Below, piece after piece: positions 40,901 to 55,646 of a stretch of DNA of 64,000 nt. The position numbers and the translations under genes were made by a program. The stretch spans positions 9,214,501 through 9,278,500 of the forward strand of contig NC_092571.1 in assembly GCF_037975245.1 (NCBI RefSeq), written 5' to 3'. Origin of the DNA: Apostichopus japonicus. Lineage: Eukaryota > Echinodermata > Holothuroidea > Aspidochirotida > Stichopodidae. Position 1 is the first letter of the stretch. The number at the start of each line of letters is the position of its first letter. Below the pieces are notes generated by a model, which worked only from the letters and a program-made list of their open reading frames with translations, had not been told where the DNA came from and ran no database searches.

Positions 40901-42312
40901 TTTGATTGATCAATACCGCACATTCGATTGATCGGTACCGCACATTCGATTGATCGGTACCGAACATTCGATTGATCGGGATCGCACATTCGATTGATCG
41001 GTACCGCACATTCGATTGATCGGTACGGTACCGAACATTCGATTGTTCGGTATCGCACATTAGTTGATCGGTACCGCACATTAGATTCATCGGTACCGCA
41101 CATTCGATTCATCGGTAACGAACATTCGATTGATCGGTACCGCACATTCGATTGATCGGTACCGAACATTCGATTGATCAATACCGCACATTCGATTGAT
41201 CGGTACCGCACATTCGATTGTTCGGTAACGCACATTCGATTGTTCGGTACCGCACATTCGATTGATCCGTATCGAACATTCGATTGATCGGTACCGCACA
41301 TTCGATTGATCGGTACCGCACATTCGATTAATCGGAACCGCACATTCGATTGATCGGTACCGAACATTCGATTGATCAATACCGCACATTCGATTGATCG
41401 GTAACGCACATTCGATTGATCGGTACCGAACATTCGATTGATCGGGATCGCACATTCGATTGATCGGTACCGCACATTCGATTGATCGGTACGGTACCGA
41501 ACATTCGATTGTTCGGTATCGCACTTTAGTTGATCGGTACCGCACATTCGATTGATCGGTACCGCACATTCGATTGATCGGTACCGCACATTCAATTGAT
41601 CGGTACCGCACATTCGATTGATCGGTACCGCACATTCGATTGATCGGTACCGAACATTCGATTGATCGGTAACGCACATTCGATTGATCAGTACCGAACA
41701 TTCGATTGATCGGTACCGAACATTCGATTGATCGGTAACGCACATTCGATTGATCGGTACCGCACATTCGATTGATCGGTACCGAACATTCGATTGATCG
41801 CTACCGAACATTCGATTGATCGGTACCGAACATTCGTTTGATCGGTAACGCACATTCGATTGATCGGTACCGCACATTCGATTGATCGGTACCGCACATT
41901 CGATTGATCGGTACCGATCATTCGATTGATCGGTACCGAACATTCGATTGATCGGTACCGAACATTCGATTGTTCGGTACCGCACATTCGATTGTTCGGT
42001 ACCGCACATTCGATTGATCCGTATCGAACATTCGATTGATCGGTACCGCACATTCGATTGATCGGTACCGCACATTTGATTGATCAATACCGCACATTCG
42101 ATTGATCGGTACCGCACATTCGATTGATCGGTACCGAACATTCGATTGATCGGGATCGCACATTCGATTGATCGGTACCGCACATTCGATTGATCGGTAC
42201 CGAACATTCGATTGATCAATACCGCACATTCGATTGATCGGTACCGCACATTCGATTGATCGGTACCGCACAATCGATTGATCGGTACCGAATATTCGAT
42301 TGATCAATACCG
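37959..42312 (+). repeat. Right-domain HOR copy R3 (4,354 bp)
   Basis: R3 begins at the anchor monomer at 37959. Its left part matches R4 at +4,354 bp (to about 39.95 kb) and its right part matches R4 at +2,801 bp (from about 41.5 kb). It therefore contains about 1.55 kb of extra array between those points. Parts of that extra material resemble the block at 31.3-32.3 kb (offset 9,472 bp). R3 plus R4 form a 7,155-bp super-repeat. Confidence 0.82.
38977..38986. other. Perfect 10-bp palindrome variant CATTCGAATG
   Basis: This is the alternative repair of the same junction dyad, T-to-A at monomer position 2. It recurs at the equivalent place in several HOR copies (near 43335, 46136, 51219 and 54066) and separately near 28970. 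Confidence 0.92.
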
Positions 42313-45113
42313 CACATTGGATTTATCGGTACCGCACATTCGATTGATCGGTACCGAACATTCGATTGATCGGTACCGCACATTCGATTGATCGGTAACG
42401 AACATTCGATTGATCGGTACCGCACAATCGATTGATCGGTACCGAACATTCGATTGATCAATACCGCACATTGGATTTATCGGTACCGCACATTCGATTG
42501 ATCGGTACCGAACATTCGATTGATCGGTACCGAACATTCGATTGATCGGTACCGCACATTCGATTGATCGGTACCGAACATTCGATTGATCGGTACCGCA
42601 CATTTGATTGATCGGTATCGCACATTCGATTAATCGGTACCGCGCATATGATTGATCGGTAAAGCACATTCGATTGATCGGTACAACACATTCGATTGAT
42701 CGGTACCGAACATTCGATTGATCGGTAACGCACATTCGATTGATCGGTACCGCACATTCGATTGATCGGTACAACACATTCGATTGATCGGTACCGAACA
42801 TTCGATTCATCGGTACCGATCATTCGATTGATCGGTACCGAACATTCGTTTGATCGGTAACGCACATTCGATTGATCGGTACCGCACATTCGATTGATCG
42901 GTACCGAACATTCGATTGATCGGTACCGAACATTCGATTGATCGGTACCGCACATTCGATTGATCGGTACCGCACATTCGATTCATCGGTACGGTACCGA
43001 ACATTCGATTGTTCGGTATCGCACATTAGTTGATCGGTACCGCACATTCGATTGATCGGTACCGCACATTCGATTGATCGGTACCGAACATTCGATTGAT
43101 CGGTACCGCACATTTGATTGATCGGTATCGCACATTCGATTAATCGGTACCGCGCATATGATTGATCGGTACCGCACATTCGATTGATCGGTACCGCACA
43201 TTCGATTGATCGGTACCGAACATTGGATTAATCGGTACCGCGCATATGATTGATCGGTACCGCACATTCAATTGATCGGTACAACACATTCGATTGATCG
43301 GTACCGAACATTCGATTGATCGGTAACGCACATTCGAATGATCGGTACCGCACATTCGATTGATCGGAACAACACATTCGATTGATCGGTACCGAACATT
43401 CGATTCATCGGTACCGATCATTCGATTGATCGGTACCGAACATTCGTTTGATCGGTAACGCACATTCGATTGATCGGTACCGCACATTCGATTGATCGGT
43501 ACCGAACATTCGATTGATCGGTACCGAACATTCGATTGATCGGTACCGATCATTCGATTGATCGGTACCGAACATTCGATTGATCAATACCGAACATTCG
43601 ATTGATCGGTACCGAACATTCGATTGATCGGTACCGAACATTCGATTGATCGGTACCGAACATTCGATTGATCGGTACCGCACAATCGATTGATCGGTAC
43701 CGAACATTCGATTGATCGGTAACGAACATTCGATTGATCAATACCGCGCATTCGATTGATCGGTAACGAACATTCGATTGATCGGTACCACACATTCGAT
43801 TGATCGGTAACGAACATTCGATTGATCGGTACCGCACATTCGATTGATCGGTACCGCACATTCGATTGTTCGGTACCGCACATTCGATTGTTCGGTACCG
43901 CACATTCGATTGATCCGTATCGAACATTCGATTGATCAATACCGCACATTCGATTGATCGGTACCGCACATTTGATTGATCAATACCGCACATTCGATTG
44001 ATCGGTACCGCACATTCGATTGATCGGTACCGAACATTCGATTGATCGGGATCGCACATTCGATTGATCGGTACCGCACATTCGATTGATCGGTACGGTA
44101 CCGAACATTCGATTGTTCGGTATCGCACATTAGTTGATCGGTACCGCACATTAGAGTCATCGGTACCGCACATTCGATTCATCGGTAACGAACATTCGAT
44201 TGATCGGTACCGCACATTCGATTGATCGGTACCGAACATTCGATTGATCAATACCGCACATTCGATTGATCGGTACCGCACATTCGATTGTTCGGTAACG
44301 CACATTCGATTGTTCGGTATCGCAAATTAGTTGATCGGTACCGCACATTCGATTGATCGGTACCGCACATTCGATTGATCGGTACCGCACATTCGATTGA
44401 TCGGTACCGCACATTCGATTGATCGGTACCGCACATTCGATTGATCGGTACCGAACATTCGATTGATCGGTAACGCACATTCGATTGATCAGTACCGAAC
44501 ATTCGATTGATCGGTACCGAACATTCGATTGATCGGTAACGCACATTCGATTGATCGGTACCGCACATTCGATTGATCGGTACCGAACATTCGATTGATC
44601 GCTACCGAACATTCGATTGATCGGTACCGAACATTCGTTTGATCGGTAACGCACATTCGATTGATCGGTACCGCACATTCGATTGATCGGTACCGAACAT
44701 TCGATTGATCGGTACCGATCATTCGATTGATCGGTACCGAACATTCGATTGATCGGTACCGAACATTCGATTGTTCGGTACCGCACATTCGATTGTTCGG
44801 TACCGCACATTCGATTGATCCGTATCGAACATTCGATTGATCGGTACCGCACATTCGATTGATCGGTACCGCACATTTGATTGATCAATACCGCACATTC
44901 GATTGATCGGTACCGCACATTCGATTGATCGGTACCGAACATTCGATTGATCGGGATCGCACATTCGATTGATCGGTACCGCACATTCGATTGATCGGTA
45001 CCGAACATTCGATTGATCAATACCGCACATTCGATTGATCGGTACCGCACATTCGATTGATCGGTACCGCACAATCGATTGTTCGGTACCGAATATTCGA
45101 TTGATCAATACCG
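42313..45113 (+). repeat. Right-domain HOR copy R4 (2,801 bp)
   Basis: R4 lies between anchors at 42313 and 45114. It carries private changes against its relatives, for example GGTAAAGCAC near 42659 where R1-R3 have a CCATTG monomer nearby, and CACATTAGAGTCATCGG near 44150 where the others have TTAGATTCATCGG. It is the second half of the first super-repeat. Confidence 0.82.
44085..44133 (+). repeat. Indel cassette in HOR copy R4
   Basis: This is a standard cassette: CGGTA duplication at about 44091-44101, then ATTGTTCGGTATCG and CATTAG. It is followed by the GATTCATCGG-rich stretch that marks the same position in R1-R7. Confidence 0.85.
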
Positions 45114-48100
45114 CACATTGGATTTATCGGTACCGCACATTCGATTGATCGGTACCGAACATTCGATTGATCGGTACCGCACATTCGATTGATCGGTAAC
45201 GAACATTCGATTGATCGGTACCGCACAATCGATTGATCGGTACCGAACATTCGATTGATCAATACCGCACATTGGATTTATCGGTACCGCACATTCGATT
45301 GATCGGTACCGAACATTCGATTGATCGGTACCGAACATTCGATTGATCGGTACCGCACATTCGATTGATCGGTACCGAACATTCGATTGATCGGTACCGC
45401 ACATTTGATTGATCGGTATCGCACATTCGATTAATCGGTACCGCGCATATGATTGATCGGTACCGCACATTCCATTGATCGGTACAACACATTCGATTGA
45501 TCGGTACCGAACATTCGATTGATCGGTAACGCACATTCGATTGATCGGTACCGCACATTCGATTGATCGGTACAACACATTCGATTGATCGGTACCGAAC
45601 ATTCGATTCATCGGTACCGATCATTCGATTGATCGGTACCGAACATTCGTTTGATCGGTAACGCACATTCGATTGATCGGTACCGCACATTCGATTGATC
45701 GGTACCGAACATTCGATTGATCGGTACCGAACATTCGATTGATCGGTACCGCACATTCGATTGATCGGTACCGCACATTCGATTCATCGGTACGGTACCG
45801 AACATTCGATTGTTCGGTATCGCACATTAGTTGATCGGTACCGCACATTCGATTGATCGGTACCGCACATTCGATTGATCGGTACCGAACATTCGATTGA
45901 TCGGTACCGCACATTTGATTGATCGGTATCGCACATTCGATTAATCGGTACCGCGCATATGATTGATCGGTACCGCACATTCGATTGATCGGTACCGCAC
46001 ATTCGATTGATCGGTACCGAACATTGGATTAATCGGTACCGCGCATATGATTGATCGGTACCGCACATTCCATTGATCGGTACAACACATTCGATTGATC
46101 GGTACCGAACATTCGATTGATCGGTAACGCACATTCGAATGATCGGTACCGCACATTCGATTGATCGGTACAACACAATCGATTGATCGGTACCGAACAT
46201 TCGATTCATCGGTACCGATCATTCGATTGATCGGTACCGAACATTCGTTTGATCGGTAACGCACATTCGATTGATCGGTACCGCACATTCGATTGATCGG
46301 TACCGAACATTCGATTGATCGGTACCGAACATTCGATTGATCGGTACCGATCATTCGATTGATCGGTACCGAACATTCGATTGATCGGTACCGAACATTC
46401 GATTGATCGGTACCGAACATTCGATTGATCGGTACCGAACATTCGATTGATCGGTACCGAACATTCGATTGATCGGTACCGCACAATCGATTGATCGGTA
46501 CCGAACATTCGATTGATCGGTAACGAACATTCGATTGATCAATACCGCGCATTCGATTGATCGGTAACGAACATTCGATTGATCGGTACCACACATTCGA
46601 TTGATCGGTAACGAACATTCGATTGATCGGTACCGCACATTCGATTGATCGGTACCGCACATTCGATTGTTCGGTACCGCACATTCGATTGTTCGGTACC
46701 GCACATTCGATTGATCCGTATCGAACATTCGATTGATCAATACCGCACATTCGATTGATCGGTACCGCACATTTGATTGATCAATACCGCACATTCGATT
46801 GATCGGTACCGCACATTCGATTGATCGGTACCGAACATTCGATTGATCGGGATCGAACATTCGATTGATCGGTACCGCACATTCGATTGATCGGTACGAT
46901 ACCGAACATTCGATTGTTCGGTATCGCACATTAGTTGATCGGTACCGCACATTAGATTCATCGGTACCGCACATTCGATTCATCGGTAACGAACATTCGA
47001 TTGATCGGTACCGCACATTCGATTGATCGGTACCGAACATTCGATTGATCAATACCGCACATTCGATTGATCGGTACCGCACATTCGATTGTTCGGTAAC
47101 GCACATTCGATTGTTCGGTCCCGCACATTCGATTGATCCGTATCGAACATTCGATTGATCGGTACCGCACATTCGATTGATCGGTACCGCACATTCGATT
47201 AATCGGAACCGCACATTCGATTGATCGGTACCGAACATTCGTTTGATCAATACCGCACATTCGATTAATCGGTACCGCACATTCGATTGATCGGTACCGC
47301 ACATTCGATTGATCGGTACGGTACCGAACATTCGATTGTTCGGTATCGCACATTAGTTGATCGGTACCGCACATTCGATTGATCGGTACCGCACATTCGA
47401 TTGATCGGTACCGAACATTCGATTGATCGGTACCGCACATTCGATTGATCGGTACCGCACATTCGATTGATCGGTACCGAACATTCGATTGATCGGTAAC
47501 GCACATTCGATTGATCAGTACCGAACATTCGATTGATCGGTACCGAACATTCGATTGATCGGTAACGCACATTCGATTGATCGGTACCGCACATTCGATT
47601 GATCGGTACCGAACATTCGATTGATCGCTACCGAACATTCGATTGATCGGTACCGAACATTCGTTTGATCGGTAACGCACATTCGATTGATCGGTACCGC
47701 ACATTCGATTGATCGGTACCGAACATTCGATTGATCGGTACCGATCATTCGATTGATCGCTACCGAACATTCGATTGATCGGTACCGAACATTCGTTTGA
47801 TCGGTAACGCACATTCGATTGATCGGTACCGCACATTCGATTGATCGGTACCGAACATTCGATTGATCGGTACCGATCATTCGATCGATCGGTACCGAAC
47901 ATTCGATTGATCGGTACCGAACATTCGATTGTTCGGTAACGCACATTCGATTGTTCGGTACCGCACATTCGATTGATCCGTATCGAACATTCGATTGATC
48001 GGTACCGCACATTCGATTGATCGGTACCGCACATTCGATTGATCGGTACGGTACCGAACATTCGATTGTTCGGTATCGCACATTAGTTGATCGGTACCGC

Positions 48101-50197
48101 ACATTCGATTGATCGGTACCGCACATTCGATTGATCGGTACCGCACATTCGATTGATCGGTACCGCACATTCGATTGATCGGTACCGCACATTCGATTGA
48201 TCGGTACCGAACATTCGATTGATCGGTAACGCACATTCGATTGATCAGTACCGAACATTCGATTGATCGGTACCGAACATTCGATTGATCGGTAACGCAC
48301 ATTCGATTGATCGGTACCGCACATTCGATTGATCGGTACCGAACATTCGATTGATCGGTACCGCACATTCGATTGATCGGTACCGAACATTCGATTGATC
48401 GGTACCGCACATTCGATTGATCGGTACCGAACATTCGATTGATCGGTACCGAACATTCGATTGATCGGTACCGAACATTCGATTGATCGGTACCGCACAA
48501 TCGATTGATCGGTACCGAACATTCGATTGATCGGTAACGAACATTCGATTGATCGGTACCACACATTCGATTGATCGGTAACGAACATTCGATTGATCGG
48601 TACCGCACATTCGATTGATCGGTACCGAACATTCGATTGATCAATACCGCACATTCGATTGATCGGTACCGCACATTCGATTGTTCGGTACCGTACATTC
48701 GATTGTTCGGTACCGCACATTCGATTGATCCGTATCGAACATTCGATTGATCAATACCGCACATTCGATTGATCGGTACCGCACATTTGATTGATCAATA
48801 CCGCACATTCGATTGATCGGTACCGCACATTCGATTGATCGGTACCGAACATTCGATTGATCGGGATCGCACATTCGATTGATCGGTACCGCACATTCGA
48901 TTGATCGGTACGGTACCGAACATTCGATTGTTCGGTATCGCACATTAGTTGATCGGTACCGCACATTAGATTCATCGGTACCGCACATTCGATTCATCGG
49001 TAACGAACATTCGATTGATCGGTACCGCACATTCGATTGATCGGTACCGAACATTCGATTGATCAATACCGCACATTCGATTGATCGGTACCGCACATTC
49101 GATTGTTCGGTAACGCACATTCGATTGTTCGGTACCGCACATTCGATTGATCCGTATCGAACATTCGATTGATCGGTACCGCACATTCGATTGATCGGTA
49201 CCGCACATTCGATTAATCGGAACCGCACATTCGATTGATCGGTACCGAACATTCGATTGATCAATACCGCACATTCGATTGATCGGTAACGCACATTCGA
49301 TTGATCGGTACCGAACATTCGATTGATCGGGATCGCACATTCGATTGATCGGTACCGCACATTCGATTGATCGGTACGGTACCGAACATTCGATTGTTCG
49401 GTATCGCACATTAGTTGATCGGTACCGCACATTCGATTGATCGGTACCGCACATTCGATTGATCGGTACCGCACATTCAATTGATCGGTACCGCACATTC
49501 GATTGATCGGTACCGCACATTCGATTGATCGGTACCGAACATTCGATTGATCGGTAACGCACATTCGATTGATCAGTACCGAACATTCGATTGATCGGTA
49601 CCGAACATTCGATTGATCGGTAACGCACATTCGATTGATCGGTACCGCACATTCGATTGATCGGTACCGAACATTCGATTGATCGCTACCGAACATTCGA
49701 TTGATCGGTACCGAACATTCGTTTGATCGGTAACGCACATTCGATTGATCGGTACCGCACATTCGATTGATCGGTACCGAAAATTCGATTGATCGGTACC
49801 GATCATTCGATTGATCGGTACCGAACATTCGATTGATCGGTACCGAACATTCGATTGTTCGGTACCGCACATTCGATTGTTCGGTACCGCACATTCGATT
49901 GATCCGTATCGAACATTCGATTGATCGGTACCGCACATTCGATTGATCGGTACCGCACATTTGATTGATCAATACCGCACATTCGATTGATCGGTACCGC
50001 ACATTCGATTGATCGGTACCGAACATTCGATTGATCGGGATCGCACATTCGATTGATCGGTACCGCACATTCGATTGATCGGTACCGAACATTCGATTGA
50101 TCAATACCGCACATTCGATTGATCGGTACCGCACATTCGATTGATCGGTACCGCACAATCGATTGATCGGTACCGAATATTCGATTGATCAATACCG
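45114..50197 (+). repeat. Right-domain HOR copy R5 (5,084 bp)
   Basis: R5 matches R3 at +7,155 bp from 45114 to about 47.3 kb and at +7,885 bp from about 48.6 kb, so it carries 730 bp more than R3. The excess equals 33 monomers plus one +4 cassette. It includes a 132-bp local duplication around the GATCGCTACC monomers at 47623 and 47755. R5 plus R6 form the second super-repeat (7,929 bp). Confidence 0.82.
47623..47886 (+). repeat. 132-bp (six-monomer) tandem duplication in R5
   Basis: The GATCGCTACC monomer with its following CATTCGTTTGATCGG, GTAACG and CGATCATTCG monomers occurs twice, at 47623 and 47755, exactly 132 bp apart. The second copy ends in CGATCGATCG near 47883. The same doubled arrangement reappears in R7 at 54998 and 55130, so it predates the duplication that made R7. 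Confidence 0.88.
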
Positions 50198-53042
50198 CAC
50201 ATTGGATTTATCGGTACCGCACATTCGATTGATCGGTACCGAACATTCGATTGATCGGTACCGCACATTCGATTGATCGGTAACGAACATTCGATTGATC
50301 GGTACCGCACAATCGATTGATCGGTACCGAACATTCGATTGATCAATACCGCACATTGGATTTATCGGTACCGCACATTCGATTGATCGGTACCGAACAT
50401 TCGATTGATCGGTACCGAACATTCGATTGATCGGTACCGCACATTCGATTGATCGGTACCGAACATTCGATTGATCGGTACCGCACATTTGATTGATCGG
50501 TATCGCACATTCGATTAATCGGTACCGCGCATATGATTGATCGGTACCGCACATTCCATTGATCGGTACAACACATTCGATTGATCGGTACCGAACATTC
50601 GATTGATCGGTAACGCACATTCGATTGATCGGTACCGCACATTCGATTGATCGGTACAACACATTCGATTGATCGGTACCGAACATTCGATTCATCGGTA
50701 CCGATCATTCGATTGATCGGTACCGAACATTCGTTTGATCGGTAACGCACATTCGATTGATCGGTACCGCACATTCGATTGATCGGTACCGAACATTCGA
50801 TTGATCGGTACCGAACATTCGATTGATCGGTACCGCACATTCGATTGATCGGTACCGCACATTCGATTCATCGGTACGGTACCGAACATTCGATTGTTCG
50901 GTATCGCACATTAGTTGATCGGTACCGCACATTCGATTGATCGGTACCGCACATTCGATTGATCGGTACCGAACATTCGATTGATCGGTACCGCACATTT
51001 GATTGATCGGTATCGCACATTCGATTAATCGGTACCGCGCATATGATTGATCGGTACCGCACATTCGATTGATCGGTACCGCACATTCGATTGATCGGTA
51101 CCGAACATTGGATTAATCGGTACCGCGCATATGATTGATCGGTACCGCACATTCCATTGATCGGTACAACACATTCGATTGATCGGTACCGAACATTCGA
51201 TTGATCGGTAACGCACATTCGAATGATCGGTACCGCACATTCGATTGATCGGAACAACACATTCGATTGATCGGTACCGAACATTCGATTCATCGGTACC
51301 GATCATTCGATTGATCGGTACCGAACATTCGTTTGATCGGTAACGCACATTCGATTGATCGGTACCGCACATTCGATTGATCGGTACCGAACATTCGATT
51401 GATCGGTACCGAACATTCGATTGATCGGTACCGATCATTCGATTGATCGGTACCGAACATTCGATTGATCAATACCGAACATTCGATTGATCGGTACCGA
51501 ACATTCGATTGATCGGTACCGAACATTCGATTGATCGGTACCGAACATTCGATTGATCGGTACCGCACAATCGATTGATCGGTACCGAACATTCGATTGA
51601 TCGGTAACGAACATTCGATTGATCAATACCGCGCATTCGATTGATCGGTAACGAACATTCGATTGATCGGTACCACACATTCGATTGATCGGTAACGCAC
51701 ATTCGATTGATCGGTACCGCACATTCGATTGATCGGTACCGCACATTCGATTGTTCGGTACCGCACATTCGATTGTTCGGTACCGCACATTCGATTGATC
51801 CGTATCGAACATTCGATTGATCAATACCGCACATTCGATTGATCGGTACCGCACATTTGATTGATCAATACCGCACATTCGATTGATCGGTACCGCACAT
51901 TCGATTGATCGGTACCGAACATTCGATTGATCGGGATCGCACATTCGATTGATCGGTACCGCACATTCGATTGATCGGTACGGTACCGAACATTCGATTG
52001 TTCGGTATCGCACATTAGTTGATCGGTACCGCACATTAGATTCATCGGTACCGCACATTCGATTCATCGGTAACGAACATTCGATTGATCGGTACCGCAC
52101 ATTCGATTGATCGGTACCGAACATTCGATTGATCAATACCGCACATTCGATTGATCGGTACCGCACATTCGATTGTTCGGTAACGCACATTCGATTGTTC
52201 GGTATCGCAAATTAGTTGATCGGTACCGCACATTCGATTGATCGGTACCGCACATTCGATTGATCGGTACCGCACATTCGATTGATCGGTACCGCACATT
52301 CGATTGATCGGTACCGCACATTCGATTGATCGGTACCGAACATTCGATTGATCGGTAACGCACATTCGATTGATCAGTACCGAACATTCGATTGATCGGT
52401 ACCGAACATTCGATTGATCGGTAACGCACATTCGATTGATCGGTACCGCACATTCGATTGATCGGTACCGAACATTCGATTGATCGCTACCGAACATTCG
52501 ATTGATCGGTACCGCACATTCGATTGATCGCTACCGAACATTCGATTGATCGGTACCGAACATTCGTTTGATCGGTAACGCACATTCGATTGATCGGTAC
52601 CGCACATTCGATTGATCGGTACCGAACATTCGATTGATCGGTACCGATCATTCGATTGATCGGTACCGAACATTCGATTGATCGGTACCGAACATTCGAT
52701 TGTTCGGTACCGCACATTCGATTGTTCGGTACCGCACATTCGATTGATCCGTATCGAACATTCGATTGATCGGTACCGCACATTCGATTGATCGGTACCG
52801 CACATTTGATTGATCAATACCGCACATTCGATTGATCGGTACCGCACATTCGATTGATCGGTACCGAACATTCGATTGATCGGGATCGCACATTCGATTG
52901 ATCGGTACCGCACATTCGATTGATCGGTACCGAACATTCGATTGATCAATACCGCACATTCGATTGATCGGTACCGCACATTCGATTGATCGGTACCGCA
53001 CAATCGATTGATCGGTACCGAATATTCGATTGATCAATACCG
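50198..53042 (+). repeat. Right-domain HOR copy R6 (2,845 bp)
   Basis: R6 matches R4 at +7,885 bp and is 44 bp (two monomers) longer. The two extra monomers are visible as a repeated GATCGCTACC monomer at about 52494 and 52538. It completes the second super-repeat. Confidence 0.82.
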
Positions 53043-55646
53043 CACATTGGATTTATCGGTACCGCACATTCGATTGATCGGTACCGAACATTCGATTGAT
53101 CGGTACCGCACATTCGATTGATCGGTAACGAACATTCGATTGATCGGTACCGCACAATCGATTGATCGGTACCGAACATTCGATTGATCAATACCGCACA
53201 TTGGATTTATCGGTACCGCACATTCGATTGATCGGTACCGAACATTCGATTGATCGGTACCGAACATTCGATTGATCGGTACCGCACATTCGATTGATCG
53301 GTACCGAACATTCGATTGATCGGTACCGCACATTTGATTGATCGGTATCGCACATTCGATTAATCGGTACCGCGCATATGATTGATCGGTACCGCACATT
53401 CCATTGATCGGTACAACACATTCGATTGATCGGTACCGAACATTCGATTGATCGGTAACGCACATTCGATTGATCGGTACCGCACATTCGATTGATCGGT
53501 ACAACACATTCGATTGATCGGTACCGAACATTCGATTCATCGGTACCGATCATTCGATTGATCGGTACCGAACATTCGTTTGATCGGTAACGCACATTCG
53601 ATTGATCGGTACCGCACATTCGATTGATCGGTACCGAACATTCGATTGATCGGTACCGAACATTCGATTGATCGGTACCGCACATTCGATTGATCGGTAC
53701 CGCACATTCGATTCATCGGTACGGTACCGAACATTCGATTGTTCGGTATCGCACATTAGTTGATCGGTACCGCACATTCGATTGATCGGTACCGCACATT
53801 CGATTGATCGGTACCGAACATTCGATTGATCGGTACCGCACATTTGATTGATCGGTATCGCACATTCGATTAATCGGTACCGCGCATATGATTGATCGGT
53901 ACCGCACATTCGATTGATCGGTACCGCACATTCGATTGATCGGTACCGAACATTGGATTAATCGGTACCGCGCATATGATTGATCGGTACCGCACATTCC
54001 ATTGATCGGTACAACACATTCGATTGATCGGTACCGAACATTCGATTGATCGGTAACGCACATTCGAATGATCGGTACCGCACATTCGATTGATCGGTAC
54101 AACACAATCGATTGATCGGTACCGAACATTCGATTCATCGGTACCGATCATTCGATTGATCGGTACCGAACATTCGTTTGATCGGTAACGCACATTCGAT
54201 TGATCGGTACCGCACATTCGATTGATCGGTACCGAACATTCGATTGATCGGTACCGAACATTCGATTGATCGGTACCGATCATTCGATTGATCGGTACCG
54301 AACATTCGATTGATCGGTACCGAACATTCGATTGATCGGTACCGAACATTCGATTGATCGGTACCGAACATTCGATTGATCGGTACCGAACATTCGATTG
54401 ATCGGTACCGCACAATCGATTGATCGGTACCGAACATTCGATTGATCGGTAACGAACATTCGATTGATCAATACCGCGCATTCGATTGATCGGTAACGAA
54501 CATTCGATTGATCGGTACCACACATTCGATTGATCGGTAACGAACATTCGATTGATCGGTACCGCACATTCGATTGATCGGTACCGCACATTCGATTGTT
54601 CGGTACCGCACATTCGATTGTTCGGTACCGCACATTCGATTGATCCGTATCGAACATTCGATTGATCAATACCGCACATTCGATTGATCGGTACCGCACA
54701 TTTGATTGATCAATACCGCACATTCGATTGATCGGTACCGCACATTCGATTGATCGGTACCGAACATTCGATTGATCGGGATCGAACATTCGATTGATCG
54801 GTACCGCACATTCGATTGATCGGTACGATACCGAACATTCGATTGTTCGGTATCGCACATTAGTTGATCGGTACCGCACATTAGATTCATCGGTACCGCA
54901 CATTCGATTGATCGGTACCGCACATTCGATTGATCGGTAACGCACATTCGATTGATCGGTACCGCACATTCGATTGATCGGTACCGAACATTCGATTGAT
55001 CGCTACCGAACATTCGATTGATCGGTACCGAACATTCGTTTGATCGGTAACGCACATTCGATTGATCGGTACCGCACATTCGATTGATCGGTACCGAACA
55101 TTCGATTGATCGGTACCGATCATTCGATTGATCGCTACCGAACATTCGATTGATCGGTACCGAACATTCGTTTGATCGGTAACGCACATTCGATTGATCG
55201 GTACCGCACATTCGATTGATCGGTACCGAACATTCGATTGATCGGTACCGATCATTCGATTGATCGGTACCGAACATTCGATTGATCGGTACCGAACATT
55301 CGATTGTTCGGTAACGCACATTCGATTGTTCGGTACCGCACATTCGATTGATCCGTATCGAACATTCGATTGATCGGTACCGCACATTCGATTGATCGGT
55401 ACCGCACATTTGATTGATCAATACCGCACATTCGATTGATCGGTACCGCACATTCGATTGATCGGTACCGAACATTCGATTGATCGGGATCGCACATTCG
55501 ATTGATCGGTACCGCACATTCGATTGATCGGTACCGAACATTCGATTGATCAATACCGCACATTCGATTGATCGGTACCGCACATTCGATTGATCGGTAC
55601 TGCACAATCGATTGATCGGTACCGAACATTCGATTGATCAATACCG
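53043..55646 (+). repeat. Right-domain HOR copy R7 (2,604 bp)
   Basis: R7 begins as a third super-repeat, matching R5 at +7,929 bp to about 54.9 kb. It then jumps into the GATCGCTACC section and keeps the six-monomer duplication (54998 and 55130). It is the last copy flanked by anchor monomers on both sides; the closing anchor is at 55647. Confidence 0.8.
54998..55261 (+). repeat. 132-bp (six-monomer) tandem duplication in R7
   Basis: This is the same doubled GATCGCTACC block as in R5 at 47623-47886, with copies starting at 54998 and 55130. Its presence in two HOR copies but not in R2, R4 or R6 gives a shared derived marker for R5 and R7. Confidence 0.85.
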
